Made by a program: the position numbers and the translations under genes
Part shown: in pieces, positions 34,721 through 48,770 of the stretch
Numbering within the stretch: the stretch's first letter is position 1
Layout: each line of letters starts with the position of its first letter
NCBI RefSeq assembly: GCF_015832195.1
Contig: NC_052017.1
Span: forward strand, 51,971,652 to 52,035,651
DNA: 64,000 nt
Source of the DNA: Motacilla alba alba
Lineage: Eukaryota > Chordata > Aves > Passeriformes > Motacillidae
Direction of reading: 5' to 3'
Notes under the pieces: model-generated
Told to the model about the DNA's origin: nothing
The model's input: the letters and a program-made list of their open reading frames with translations, nothing else
The model's database searches: none

Positions 34721-37170
34721 AAATCAACGTGTTCTCCTCTTTGCCCCTTGTAGTCGGGGCTGCCGCCCTCACATCAACTTCTCACCTGTGCCAGAGCCTC
34801 CGGGATGATCATTTAAGCCTTTTCACCGCTCACCTGAACACGAGCTAGGGCGGCACTACTGCTCTAGCAGCTGTCTCCTCCCCTAGGGAACACGCGCCTT
34901 TCACCACCTTCATCCCCAGACTCTCCTCTTGGACAGGGGTTTAAGACTTTAACCCCTGGACAAAGTAAGTCACTGTTCCACAGCTGTGAAAACAGCAAGT
35001 TTCAAAATGCAGTTCAGGATGGGGCCAGAGGTGCTCTACACGTATTTCTCCCACTGGTCTTGCAGACCGGTTCACCAAAAACAGACCACGAGCTGATGGG
35101 ACTGCAGGGAACATCAGCTTCCAGCAGCAACTTGCTGTGTCTGCATCCACCGGCCGAAAGGGCTAAAGAACAGCTCTTCTTGTCAGCGGGCAGAGGGAAA
35201 AGACAGAACAATCCTGCAGAGGCCCACTTACCCCCTCACCTCATTTTTCTAGATAAAAGGTTTTCTTAAATAGTGCTTTTTAAAAACTATCCTGTTGGAG
35301 TGGTTTCACACCCACCCACTACTAAATGTATCAATTTTTTCAAGACTCTTCTGGATCTTAATTTGTGTCCCAAAGCAAAAACATGTTGATAAAAGCCACA
35401 AATGTGTCCAACAACTTCATAAATGAAGCTAAGTTTGTTTCTAAAACCTTCCTAGCAATCTCCCCTCTTGCAAGTTTCTATGGATCTAACACTTACTGTG
35501 CTTGGTATCAGTGTAAAATATACTTATTTTAATTAGCTAATCAGTTCACTCTAAAATACTTTCAGATACATTGTGGCCTCTCATTTCCACTTGATCATCC
35601 CATTTTCTTTCTTAAAGAGGTGAAACAGGAGAAATTAGAATCATATAAGCAGAACCTCAGAAGGAAAATCAAATTGGATTTGGGGAAAAGAATGGCTCGG
35701 TATTTTATACTACTAGTGTAAGATGAAATATACCAACAGTCAGAACTACTCACACGTGATACCAGTAAGTGGGCTTATTCCCTGTGCATTGAGAGTGGGA
35801 AGAAAGGGGTGCCTATCATCAAAAAGCAGCTCCAACTTTTACCAGGAGCAAGGTAAATCAAAAGGCACACCAGGTCATGAAAGCCACATGAGCAAATGTG
35901 CATCTCAGAACACTCTTCTGCAGGTGTTTGGGAAATTCAGGTGATGTTTGGGCAAGCACACTGGCTCTCCTCATCCAACAAAGCCATCCACTGATCACAG
36001 GTTGCCGTGGGCCATGATGACAAAATCCTGCAGGAGGCCTCCAAACAGATATTTCCCTCCTTGTTTTAAATCTGTGTATCAACATTTACACTGGAGCTGC
36101 CTACAGTAGGCATGTGCTTTTGTCTTTGCACTTTTAAAGGCTAAATAGGAAAGAAAAAAATTGAGGTGAGGGAGAGAGTCAGAGGAGTGCAAAGGTGAAG
36201 TTTGCCCAAAGTTCACGCAGTAATTTTCTGGAAGAGAGTAGAGAATTGGTCCAAGCCTCCTCACTCTTGATTCATTGCCCCCTCAGAGCTTTTACCCTGT
36301 TCCTTCTGCTCTTCTGGGTTACTGGTGTAATTCTACATCATGCATTAAAATGACACATGCTTCTCATCTCCAAGGGTGGACACATATGTTGATTTTATCA
36401 AAACTGTTAAGTTAGTGAAATCAGGAAAACCTGACAAATGCACATGTTTAAAAACAGTCTAATTCCAGCAGCTCAAACTTCAAGCTTGGTTATGAATTTT
36501 AGAGGCAGCTTAACATTATGGGCATGCATGAGGAGTAGGAACCACCATGAACACATTCAGGGCCATATGATATGAAGCGGAAGACCTTGCCATGCGCTGT
36601 GGACCTGGGGAAAGGAACCCCTTTAGGGGGGCAAAGCATATGCTTTCCTCTTTAGAAGCTACCACCCCGGCTTTCCTTTAAGACTGAAAAGAACATCCTG
36701 AATCTCCTACGAGAGAAGGAAGTTAAAAATTGTCCCCTGCTAGAATTTATGTAAAACCAGAGATCAAAATTAAGATCAAGAGGCAAAATGCATACCCACT
36801 TCCAGTAGACATCCACTCAAATACTGAGCAGAAGATGAATGTGGCAACTGGTTCATAAAATGAAACAGGCTTTGAAGAGGACATTTTGCCCTGCTGCTCC
36901 TCAAAAGAATGAAATTATTCATATTGGAAATAAAGTGGCTTGCATTGTAACTTTGCATTTGACTGAAAAGGAAGAGAGTTGCATAATGCATAAGGAGCTT
37001 TAAAATTAGACTAAACTTTGGCAGTTCAGATTCTTATCTGTATAATAAACAAATCTCTGAATTTCATATGGCTACCTTTTATACACTCCCCAGCCTCCCA
37101 CAGACTAAGCAAAACAGCATGTTTTGCTGTCCCACAGGCTTGCTGACAAGTCCTGGTGTCTTTTCAGACA
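34721..37170. other. Gene-free stretch right of the CpG island
   Basis: G+C falls quickly after 34.86 kb. A 47-codon plus frame at 34708-34848, starting MEAEKINVF, crosses the edge of the island and has no known domain. A plus-strand donor-like GTAAGT lies at 34965. Otherwise I see nothing supportable. Confidence 0.4.
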
Positions 37171-37305
37171 TTAGCTAAGCCCTTTTAGTGCCTCAGGACA
37201 GGTCTGCAGGCAGTACAAGATGAAGATGATTTGGGCAGCAAGTGACCAAGACGCATGTCTGTTTTGCAGGAAATTTTGCAGAGTTTTGACAGCCAGAGAG
37301 TAGTC
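37171..37305 (-). CDS. Very tentative terminal exon
   Basis: On the minus strand a strong pyrimidine tract and TTTTGCAG acceptor (AG at 37307-37306) precede 44 open codons and a TAA stop at 37173-37171. The predicted peptide starts DYSLAVKTLQNFLQ and matches nothing I know. The frame is also open upstream of the acceptor, so it is not a distinctive signal. If real it would belong to a gene lying to the right of the CpG island or to a longer isoform. Chance is the more likely explanation. Confidence 0.12.
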   Translation of the reverse strand, partial: DYSLAVKTLQNFLQNRHASWSLAAQIIFILYCLQTCPEALKGLS

Positions 37306-40300
37306 CTGCAAAAGGAGGAAATGGAAGCAAGAAAAATTTATCTTGGGGAGGTTGTGGAAAAAGCGAGATGAAGCAATCTTGTCTTTCCCTACCAAATACT
37401 TCTGAGGTACATAAACACACACTCTTGAGTTGGCAGAGGACAGATTCCATTGCATTTCCAAAACCTGTCATTCTGGTGGCTCATGCCTGATCAGAGAAAT
37501 GTCCACTTGGTATAGTATACTTTGTAGTTATTTATAAGTGCTTTGATCAAATAAGTGGGAAAAAACAGGAAATTTTGTTATTCTTAAAAAATGTCAGGCA
37601 CACCTTGGTCTGAAGAAACAGACAGCTGTGTTGGTTGTTGTGTTACAGCCAATAAAAAAGCCCAGAAAACCCCACTGATTTCCTTTTCTTCAAGACTCGT
37701 GCTGATCTGGTTGATGATGGTAGGACTAAGTAAGGCTCTCACAGAGTGTACTCATACCTTGCATTTGTAGGGGGCCAGGTATAAACAGACCCAAACCTTC
37801 CCCTAAAGAGCTTTTCTGGAAGAAGGGATGGTCGGTCTCTGAATCATTGACTAGGGATGCTCTTGCCTTAAAGCTCTATCAAGTCCAAGAGTAATTTCAA
37901 GCTGCTTAAGCTTTATATTGCCCCTTGAATCAGTCAAACATAGGAACACAGCCATTATCCTGCCACTGGCTCTGGGGGGGCTTTAAATAAATAAAGACTG
38001 GGTGATTGATAAGTGGGAATCCACCACCTTGGCAGAGTAGGGTAATTTAGCAGTTCACATGTACATTTGGACATATCCTAAGTTTTTATGCTGGATTTGT
38101 CTCCAGCTGAGCTAGATGCCATGTAGGTACATCTCTTTTCTGCAACTTAGTATTCACTAAATTTTACCAATAAACACAATTTTCACCCGATAAAGAGACT
38201 ACCACTCAGATGATCTAGGGCAGCATTTCTCAATGCTAGGCTAATTTTCTTCAAGTGATATTCTCAGACCTGTCCTCTGTGCGTTCTGACTTTGGATTAT
38301 TCGCTCTGTTGGAGCTCAGAACTCTGTTACTGACACACAAAGACTGTCTTTAAAGAGGGACCTGGCTAATGATGTCTAATTTTTTTACTGTATTTTGGCT
38401 TACACAGGTGGGATTGCTCATATTTCAGCTGGATGCCATGCTTATGCATAGCAGGTACTTGTCTGGTGTAGGTGCTCAGATTTCAGGCCCTAAGAGAGTG
38501 CTTTCCTTTAGCTGACCTTGGGCAGGAGCTGACTGTTTCTTAGTTACTGTAACCTTCCTTCCTTTCTGGCAGCCCGGATCTGAACATTTGGGGAGGCCAT
38601 GATGGACATTCTCCTAGAACAGATGACCAAAGATTATAACTGTTGGAGAATGATATGAGGCAGGTGTTAAAGTCACTTCTGTCCTGGCAGGACTGCACCA
38701 CCTATTAGCATTTTTCCTCAGAGGAGCAGACAGCTTGCTATGCAACAGCCCTGACTCCATCCCTGTTTTATCCTGGATGTGCAAGGAAGTTTCTTTGCAG
38801 AGGGCCTGAATTACTGGAGTATTTAACCAACTTGATCAAAAGAATTCTAGCCCCTCAGCTGCAATCATTTGCATGGCCTGATTTTTACAGTTTCCCCTGA
38901 ATGTTTTACATGTAGATATACACCAGTTTGACATTTGCTCCTGTTAAGTTCATTTTCTTCTACCTTGATTCTCTTTCTGGAGCAAATGATAACCAGCTTC
39001 AAAACAGAAGGAGGTTAAATATTAGCATCTCTGACAGAAGGGAGTCAGTGATTATGAAACATTATTCTACGTGGGCAAACACACTGCATATTTTTCCTGC
39101 ATAAAGCCTATGATAATGCTACTAAGAGACCAATTATTTTTACAACTAAGGCTCTACTTAACAAAAAAAATTCATAAAGCATGTTGAATGACACAAAGAT
39201 TGAGCCCACAAGTTGTTCTGCCACCAGTGAAAAATTATTTTGGTGAGTGTTCCTGTAGCTTCTTTGATATGTCCTCAGTGAATGGTGATTTGACATTACA
39301 GCCTTTTCTCCCATACCAGGGAAGTGGGGGTGGGAATCAGAGTCTCTTCTCCTCTACCTGGCTGTCATAACACTTGAAAGAATTCAGTATATTTGAGACT
39401 GCCTCATCTAATATGTATCAGAGGTCTCAACCAGTTTAAAGATTTTATGGATTGCATAAAGTTGGATACTCAGATTATATACACTACATATATATATATG
39501 TATACACTCTGAGTGTATATACATATAGTAGTGTATATATAATATAGATAGGAGTATATATATTATCTTTTTAGGATTCCCTGTTAGTAGAGAGAGATAG
39601 TTGCCTCGTTGTCTATGAAAAAAGTTGGCCCTGCATCATAACTACAACACTTAAGCCAGAAGAGAACAAGAGACACCTGGGGAGTCAACACCATAGTGAT
39701 TTGGCTTAATTAACATATAATTAGTTTTAATGTCAAATGGAGACCTCCTCTGAAGGGGCAGACTGAGAAAAACTCTAGTTACAGGAATGGGTTTTGAAGG
39801 TACTCCCCCAAGAGGGCTAGCTAGTTTTGGTTAATTTCACCAAGTTTACCTTTCACAGGCAACACTGCTAAATTACTGACCAGCAACTATAAATGTGTTT
39901 AGATACATGCCCTAACATTCTGCTAGAACACAGCCAGAGAAGCTTTTCTTTTTAAGAGAGTGGGTATTCAAAAGGGATGAATGAATCTTATGGAAAAGAG
40001 ATGCTTCTGGTTTTGCTCTGCACCCAATTTTTGATCTGGTGGTCCCACATCTTTTTGTTGAGGCTTTCCCTTGGTCCTTCAGTACCCACTGTTTACTGGT
40101 TTAATTTTCCACTGGCTGCATGGGAGTCAGACCAACAGCTCCCACTGGTACACTACTGAGAGATGAAAGCACGTGCACAAGCAGTGCTTTCCAAGGAGGG
40201 GAAAAAAGTTGAAATTTCACCTTTCATGAGTAGTTAAGCCTGTTGGATCAGTTGAGACATCTCATAAGATCTCTCCCAGATGGAACTGGAAAAGTATCAA

Positions 40301-43200
40301 GCCCAAGAAAAGCAGGGGTATTCTTTTTACCTTGTGAAAGCACACTAGGCCAAAAATCACTGTTGTACTCAGTAGGCTGGTGAAGATGAGATTATTCCTG
40401 CCTGCATCCAGGTCTTGAAATTTTTTTTGAAGATGCCAAATGCTCAGTTGTTTTGGCCTTCCTTTCAAAGATTTCCAGACAAATCATTAATTATTTACAT
40501 TTTTCTGAGCACTGACCCACCACTGAGTAGCAGGCCTGTTTTAACTAGGTTGGAATGAATAGAAGAGCTCATCGTCCACATTCATTTGGCTGATAAACAA
40601 TTCAGTAGTAACAGAGTGCTGAATTAACAGATGAAGGCAGATGGGCTTATGGAATAAAGGAGGGACTGAGAGAAAGGTTATATTGAGAGAGCAGAAGGAT
40701 TGGAAAAAGATCAACCAAAAATGGGCCAGCATGGTAAGCCATATGTCTCTTCTAAATGGTTTTTCTGCTCTTGTTGTTTGATTGTCACAGTGCTTCATAA
40801 CTATCTGTTGTTTTGTTCTGAGATTTTCAGGTTTTTGTGGTTTTTGTGGGGGGTTTTGCAGGAAATGTGTCTCAAGAGTCCAAAAAACCAACAGCATGGA
40901 TGCTCCATTTCATATGGGGTGAAGATCTATGTCATTTTTACAAATCTATACAATCAAAATTATATGAATTCAGCTATAGTAAGCACAGATTCACAGCCAC
41001 CCTCAGTCATTCTGTAATGTCAGATCCACCTCCCCATGCAAATGCTGTAAAGATAAGTCTGGCATGGGTTCAGTTGCCACTGTCTTCCCTCATCTGTCAA
41101 TGTATCCTACTGATAGAAGGGAAAAGAAGTGGATATTCACTTAAATAGCATATCCCTTCCAATTGCATACAAAAGAACCTACTATGACATGTCATACCCA
41201 TTCAGGACAGATGTCCTGCGATTATACACAGCCTTCTGCAACATTTCTGACAGCCTTTGGTGGATATCAGCCATGCCAAGTTTAAACTTCAGCAGCCAGT
41301 AATAAAACATCAGCTTGAATCCCCACCCCACTACATCAATTTTCTTAATAAATTACTTTATAATGGGAGCAAAAGGAGAGCAATAAGACAAAAACAAAGT
41401 TGCATTATAATAGCTCACAGCTTTCTTCTCTAGCACCTTGATGTAGGCTGTTTTCTCATCTTCTGTACTATCAATTCCTTTTCAGTTTGGAGTCAGCAGG
41501 TGCCAGGGCTTTGTCACCTGCAGAGGAGGATAACAAGACTTTATCCAAGCTGTTGCTGGCCCTACAGCATTAGCTGCTGCTCCTGGCCACAAGTGCTACC
41601 TGCTCTCCTGGTTGAACCTTGCACCCCTGTTTGAGCCCTGCCTGCTCCTCCAGCTCTGCTCTTACACATCTTGCTCTTGCCCTTGCTCTGCCAGTTCTAG
41701 ATCATTATGAAAGCTTTCCTCATAGATGCTTCTCTTTTCTATCAGCATTTCAGCTCCAAGGTCTCCTTACCAAGGTCTCTGCAGACATTGCAAATTCTTT
41801 TAGTCCTCAACTCCACCTAAAATCATGTTCACAAACCTGAAATTATGGCACCACATCACTGTACCTGCTGGATACTGAGAAATAACTACTCCATATACAT
41901 AACTTGCCTTACCTCTGCCTTTGACGTACAAGTGACTTGACTATGTCAGCGCTCATCTAGGAGGTCTGAGGGCCAGGTTTATAAAACTTAGATGTACCAG
42001 CTGGTAGGAGCGTTTTGGCATCTTCTAGGTTTACAGAGCACCTTTCTCTGCCTTTAAGTGCTCACACAGTTTCTCATCTCTACTTAAAACCAACTCATAC
42101 ATATTCAAGGAATTCTTGCTGCAGAGAAGTCCTTGAAGTTTTCATGCACAACTCCATTTTCTTGTAAGTTGCATTAATTACACCAGGAATATTCATCAGC
42201 CCCAGTAATCATTTTAGCAGTTTGAAACTGAAAGGTCAGCCTGAAAAACCCCACAAGCGATGCTTTTATGCTTAGTGAGAAGTACAGCTAAATCCTTTGC
42301 TTTCAACAGTTTGTCTTAAAAAGACATTACCATTAGCTGTCTGAACTAATGACTAAAAAATGCAGCAAAGTTATATTCCTACATAAAATAAACATTTATC
42401 TATGTACCACTGAAAATTACCTCAATATGAGAGATGCATCAGGTCTACTCTGTGTACACAAATGCATAACAAATCCTCTCTTCTCATGAGTACATGTGAA
42501 GCAGCAGCAAAATTTAGGCCTCAGCAGTTCTGTGTAACTTGAGTCACACCTGGGATTTCCTTCTGTATTTATGATGAGCCTCTTTAATCTTATCTGTTCT
42601 CTGAAGCAGGGCTTTGAGAAAGTCCATGTTCATGGCTCCAGTTCACCTCTAAGGTAAACTCTAAGAGCTGCCCTTCACCCAGCAGCCCTACATTCAATGC
42701 AGCATTAGGGGATAAGCAAGGCTGATATTTGGCTCGCACAACACTTGCAGGGACTATTCTCTTTGGTGAACTCAGCAAAGGTGCTGTTAAGAACGTCCCA
42801 GACTTGCAATTCAGCTGTATTGCCTCTGCAAAGCTTAACAGGAGTAAAAAGCAATAAAAATTGTTTTGACACTGTTCACAAATGTGAACGACTACACACT
42901 GTTCTATTGAGAAAGTTGGAGTTGCACATGTTTCATCCTAGAGCTTATCCATACACATTTGAAACAGAGGAAGCAGTGATAGAATTATGGATAGGTCATG
43001 CAGAGCAGCAGCTGAAGTCCCCTCTGAGCCACGTGTACCAGGCAAGCACTTAGGGTTGATTTCTGAGCCCTGTAAATCAGTACAAGTGATGTTCCAATAC
43101 CTCTACAAACTACCAAGCCACCTGTGAGAGGTCATCAGACATTATAAAATGGTGGTCTTTCGTGCTGTGCACTTTTAAAGGGGCTGTTCCCAGGTTCTGG
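37306..43200. other. AT-rich gene-free stretch
   Basis: About 5.9 kb with no supported gene. Long frames such as 40541-40897 (minus, 118 codons) show no domain. An AT-rich inverted repeat lies at 39485-39560 and is listed separately. Confidence 0.4.
39485..39562. repeat. AT-rich (ATATAC) repeat with near-palindrome
   Basis: A TA/ATAC/GTAT-rich stretch. ATATGTATACACTC at 39496-39509 faces GAGTGTATATACATAT at 39511-39526 across a single T. The arms pair except for a 2-nt indel. Such sequence can extrude a cruciform. A further GTGTATATAT block follows. Confidence 0.8.
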
Positions 43201-43257
43201 GAGTGGATTCCCTCTTTGAGGGAGGGAATTCCCTCTCTGAGTGGATTCCCTCTTTGT
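43201..43257 (+). repeat. Three tandem 19-bp units
   Basis: Units at 43201-43219, 43220-43238 and 43239-43257 share the core ATTCCCTCT. Units 1 and 3 are identical over their first 17-18 bases (GAGTGGATTCCCTCTTTG), and unit 2 is diverged. The unit 2 region contains a perfect 14-bp palindrome, GAGGGAATTCCCTC (43222-43235). Period 19 is not a multiple of three, so this is not a protein repeat. Confidence 0.85.
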
Positions 43258-46230
43258 TTCATTGCATTAAGGGAAGGAATGGTCAATATTGCAACCCATC
43301 TCACCCATCACAGTTTATTTTTGTGCAAGGATGAAACTGCATGGCAGTGATTCTTTCTGTAAGACTGATGTTACAGTGCATTTAACTGCCAACATAAGAA
43401 TCTTCACATAATGGACAAGAGCAAGTGCCAGGAGCAGGGTCTGAATCCACAGTGAAAATGACACCTGGTGGGAAAACAAGGGTTGATCCAGCAGTATTAG
43501 AGGACAATTGACACACGAGCAAGAAAGATGGTGTGAGAGGCACTGAACACCTTCAGTATGTGCACATTAATTGAAGTGTTCTTTTGCCTTTGACATCTTC
43601 CAATTTTTAAAGCATTTTAACCTGCAATTGAAAAAAAAGCATTATTCCTGTGGGGCTAAAATCAGATATATCACAGTGCTTTATATCCAGAATAATTCAT
43701 TACTGAGACCAGAATCTGTCTCTGATTATTATGAAATAAATATCAGTATCAAAGTTCAACACTACATTTTTTGAGATACGCACAGATGAATAGACTCTTA
43801 ATTCCTACATAAGCACCTATTCTAATGCTCTTGTGCTTCCCAGTCAAGTAGTAAACTTGCTGGTTTCAGTTTTAATGTTTGAGGTAACATAACAGAAACA
43901 TATCTTAAATGTTTTTGATGATTTTTAAAAGTCTACAAAAAATTTTATTTCCCCATGATTAATATCTCTGAGGCTTCATACTTCAGAGGAGGTCTAAGGA
44001 AGGAGCTGAAAGGAGGATGCCTGTCTTCACTATAATCCAATGGTTTTCCATAGAGCTTGAACACATCTGGCCACAGATTGATACTACTGGATATATAATC
44101 GAAGTATTTAAAGAAAAGAGCAAACATAGTCTCCACCACTGTTAGTCAGAGCTGTCTAGATAACTCTGTAGACCAGAATTCCTTGGGGACTTCAAGGACT
44201 CACTAACCTTTGTCCCATATCAAAACTCTCCAGAGTGTCAGGTGGCACATGTGTTCTCAGCTGTGGTTTAATATGGCAAAAAAATTATCCTACAACAATT
44301 ATTCAGCTGCATCCTGTTGGCCTAGAGCACTATTTTCCCACACAAGTTTTCCTCAGTTTATAAGCTTGCATATTCTGGGCTGCTAGTGCAAATTCCCACT
44401 CCTGGGAAGCCTGGGGAAGCTAATGGAACACAACTTATCCTGATAAATGGTATGTCATTGGCAATTTTTTTTTTCTTTTTGCAGAGCTGATTGAGTATAA
44501 AGTCTGACTGACCTACAGAAAGCTGCAACATTTCTATTTGAAAATGACTCCTACCAAAAATAACCAACTACCAAAAGTAAAATTAATAATGCAACATCCC
44601 TTTTACTCCTAAACCTAGCTGAGACACCCTGTCTGATATTCAGGCATTTCTGGATAATAGTGCAAGAGCCTCAGGACAGGAGTTATTTTTTTCCATACAG
44701 CTATTTTAAATAGTGTGGTGATATTTTTAGTTTTACTGTACCCATACTGTTTAAAATTGTATTATTTTAAAATAGCTTCTGCAGTACAAGGTTCCCTGCT
44801 GTGGAAAGAAAATTGAGTTAAACTTTCGCACTCAATATTTCTATAAATCTGATGCTTTATACAAAATAAACTGTGCTTCCAATTATCCCTTTCTCAGATT
44901 TATCATTTGATAAAAGTGTTTCCTCATAATTTTCAGCTTTTATCCAAAATGTGACTTACAATACATAGTATAAATCAAAGCAAGCAAGCTAAATATCATC
45001 AGGAGTACAGAAAGGTAAAGAAGGATTCTTGCAAAATCCCATAATGATTTTTGCTAGTACTCAGAATCAGTAACAGAATTTGCTTTCTACAACACTATGC
45101 TTTTGGTCCCATAGGAAAAGTGATCATGCCACCATTGATGGAACACACTAGAAGATAATGCAAGCAGATGACAACTGATGTCTAGTGACAATGCACCAAC
45201 TCCAGGTTCTTGGAGCCAGGTCCTGGCTCTGTCAAACTTCCCATACCACCTTGGGTAAATCAGTTTACTTGCTGTGTCGCTTCCTTAGATGTAAAAGGAA
45301 AACATTGATTTACCCAGGGAAATGTCACTAAGCAATAAAACAAAAAGAATTGTGAGAATGTCAGGTCAGATTCATGTTATGAGTAGCAGGGATCATGGAA
45401 ATGTTTGTACAGAAAGGACAGACGGAGGTGCATAAGAGCACAGGAAATTAACTTTTTTCCAAGGGTATTAAAGTAACCAGTGTAATTAGTTTTGTGTGGC
45501 AGACTTTGCTTTTCAAGGTCTGAAAATAACAAATTATTTGCAGACTGAAGCCAAACTGAAGTCTAAGTCTTTATTATTAAATCAGTGTTGACATAATACA
45601 GAAGCAGATTATCATATACTGAGGATTTTTAGTTTCCAGTATTCTTAAGGTAAAAATTCATTAAATACTACAGCAAGATTTCTTCATGACCTCTAATATT
45701 TCCAAGTATCTTGAAGAAGAAAACAAGTGACAGGCACAAGCTGCAGACTTGCATCTGAAAAATAAGCATTACTGAATTTCTCGGTTCTTCAATGGCAGAC
45801 CCCTTGAGTTAACTCAGTAATTCTGATTTCTCTATCTCAAACCCCTGTGATTTGAGTTGTCCCAGAAATGCCCAGCTGTATTAAACAACAAGAAAAGAGA
45901 GTACATAAAACTTTTTCAGGGAGAGGTGAAAAATAAAACTGAGCTATGCAATCCCTGTTTTTTTATTATAATATTTAGGTTCCTCAAATGATAGATCTAC
46001 AAATCTAAAAAACCTCAAATTTACTCACTTGAGCCAGGTGAGTAAAATGATTGGAGAATTTTGCTGTCTTCTGTTGGATGTGTAATTACCAGACAGGAGT
46101 CAGAAGCGTGTCTGCTTATAAAAAAGTGGTCTCAGCATTCATTCCCTTTGAACTTCGGCATTTTTCAGGTTTCTAAGTCATGATGTTGATACTTCTGCTC
46201 AGCAGTAATTTTCCATTATCATCCACATGG
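43258..46230. other. AT-rich gene-free stretch
   Basis: No gene recognised. A strong pyrimidine-tract acceptor-like sequence, TTTTTGCAG near 44476-44484 (plus), is followed by an early stop in two frames and is not supported as an exon. Confidence 0.4.
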
Positions 46231-46234
46231 AAAA

Positions 46235-46330
46235 TACAGGCAGAAAGGAACAGACCAAAGGCCAGCTAGTCAAGTGTGTGCTTTCTGACTATTGTCAGGA
46301 GCAGATAACCAAAAAGAACCAAGCAAACAG
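46235..46330 (+). repeat. Possible ancient CR1/L3-like tail
   Basis: The phrase ACAGACCAAAGGCCAGCTAGTCAAGT followed by TTTCTGACTATTGTCAGGAGCAGATAACC resembles the 'cagaccaaaggtccatctag...cagtatcctgtct...acagtggcc' tail known from old CR1-L3-like repeats of reptiles and birds. It is highly decayed. The assignment rests on memory and short matches. Confidence 0.35.
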
Positions 46331-48770
46331 GATAAATGCCACATGCAGTGCAGATCATTGCACTTCATGACCTAGTGATGCAATTTCATAGATCATTTAT
46401 GCTTGTGTAAAGATGCTGGTCTGTACCATAGGTGTGCTCATTCCACCTCAAGCCAGTCTCTGCAAGGATCTGCATCCCTCCTGCATGTACATGGGGCTTG
46501 CCATAATTCTCTTCTTCCTTTAGACATTCTTACAAGGTTTCATGGGGAATACACAAAAGAAATCCAAGGACCTACCCAGAGATGCTTTCCTCATATTCCT
46601 CTAGAAGCGTACAGAAAAAACATTTTAAAACAGAATAACTAAAAAAGAAATAAATGAAAAATCAAACTCTTGTCTTTCTTTTCACTGCTGAATCCCTGTC
46701 TCAGAAAAAAATCCCAAAGAATTTCTAAAAGGACAAGCCTAACAGCAAAGATATGATAGACTCAGACTTCGAGGGATCATTTGGAATACATTCACAGATA
46801 TCTAAAATACTTGGAAGTGCTGTTCACTACACAGTAATTTATGTATTATTTTATGTTCACATTTTTATGTACATGTTCTTCCTAAACAGAGCCATTCTAG
46901 GTAAACCATTGTTGTCATTACTACACAATCTGTCATGTCTCATAATACTTTCCTAATCAGGAACTGTCCTATTTTATGATTAATCCGTAGGAGATATTTG
47001 GAAGTGTTTTCACTGAAGTACATTTTTTCTAATCCTTTCTTAAAAGTGTTTTTAAAAGTATATCATAAAATAAAGATATGGAAGTGACCAAACTCTAGAT
47101 TCAAGATAATAGAAAAAATTTTTAGGAAAAAAAAATTCTAGGAAAATAGATTTAACAAGGTTAACTTTTTCATGGCTCAGCACTAGTTTTACTTAGGGTT
47201 AGGGTGTACATTTTGGATTATGACATCTGATTATTTTTACACTTGTTTCACAGCTCAATCATTATGAAGAGATGTGGTATTAAAGTAGAGAAGTTAGAAA
47301 TACTTAAACAATTTGAAGACTTTTTTGACACTAAAGATAATATCTAAGTTTGGGCTAAGGTTATTGTTCAATGGCTCAATTATTATTTTACAAAAGGGGT
47401 TTATTTTGAATTTATGCAAATTTATAGCCAGGCCAGAGGTACTATGTCTAAACACACACTCTTAAAGCAAAATAGAAAATATTGACATTTGTTGATTATT
47501 TATATTTTCCTGACTATTGATCTTCTTTTTATTATTTCCCTCATTGTTTCACTTCATGGCTACAGCTCCTATTTCAGTCTCTTTCAGTAGGCTTGAATTC
47601 TGTCTTGATATTGAATTTACTGACAAATTCCAGATCACAGTAGAGGATGTCACAGCCATTTCCTACTTTCATATGAATACAATTCTTGCATTTGAGCTGT
47701 TCTAGAAACTGAAATTGAACCAAACTATCCATTCCTCTCTTTGTAAAAGAGAGATATGTCTTGAGATATGGCTATTGTGCAAAGTCAGTGACAGTAGAGT
47801 AACTTTGGAAATAGATGGTGTCTTATAACAAGAACTGGATGTCAGTCTTCAAAGTTCAGAGCAATCCTTTGGATAAAAAAAATTACTCTGCTTTGGCAAT
47901 CTTTTTTATCATTGACTCAAGAGCCAATCAATTTGTGTGAGCAAGGAAAGGTTATTTAGAAAAGAAGACAGTGTTCATAGTCTTTCCCCAGACTTTGAAA
48001 GTCATAGCTACAGAGCAGCAACAGCCAAAGCTCAGGCTGCATTGAAAAAGGTGCTCAAGGGACCCTATTCACTCCCTGGAAATGCAGCATACTTTTATAC
48101 CAACCTCAGGTAGGGTCAAGAAGCAGTCTGTCAACAGATAAAAGTACACTGAAATAAATAGTGGATGTTACTGTCATTGAGTCCTCTGACTCAGCAGTCA
48201 GATACACACTGCTGGGTGCACTGGAGATTCCTTCGGTATCTTATTGCTTAAATGCGTTTATTGTGAAATACTGAATGAGTGTCACTGGGACTCAGTTTGG
48301 GCAAAATAACAGCTTTGCTGCAGTCCTGCATCTATTCTGTTTTCCTCCTGAGCAGTCCCTCCACAGAAGTGGCATACATGTTCAGATTGCCCCAAGTGAC
48401 TATGTCATAGCTGTAGCAATGGAATAATGGCCGCACAAAAATGTGAAATTGGAAGAGTTCTGGAATGACATCTGATTTTGGAAGCTCGGGTGGAAGATGG
48501 GGGTGGTCCATTAGTGCTGAAAGGTATCATCCTTTCAAATACACAACATTTAAATGAAAAGCCAAAAGCAGAAGCTGAGATCTTTGTTAGTGCATATTCT
48601 GATGGAATCACATTTTAAATGGCCTTGAGTTCTGCAAGAAGCAACTTTCAAACAAATTGTACTAAGCTGCACGTACATGATAGAGGGCAGAGGCCTTATG
48701 ACAGCAGGTTGGAGCGCATCCCAGGTGCTGTACACCCTACCTATGTCTTCTGACCATGTGTTAGAGGCAT
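46331..48770. other. AT-rich gene-free stretch
   Basis: No gene recognised. A two-unit TTAGGGTTAGGG near 47195 is too short to be an interstitial telomere. Confidence 0.4.

Noticed and set aside
33898..34808. Plus-strand frames of 253 and 193 codons in the CpG island
   Set aside because: They are Pro/Ala/Arg/Ser-rich, overlap each other and two long minus-strand frames, and have no domain. GC-rich DNA contains few stop codons.
44465..44520. Strong splice-acceptor-like pyrimidine tract and TTTGCAG on the plus strand
   Set aside because: Stops follow quickly and no donor fits. T-rich tracts ending in CAG are frequent in AT-rich DNA.
47190..47210. TTAGGGTTAGGG telomere-like sequence
   Set aside because: Only two units, which is common by chance in a window of this size.
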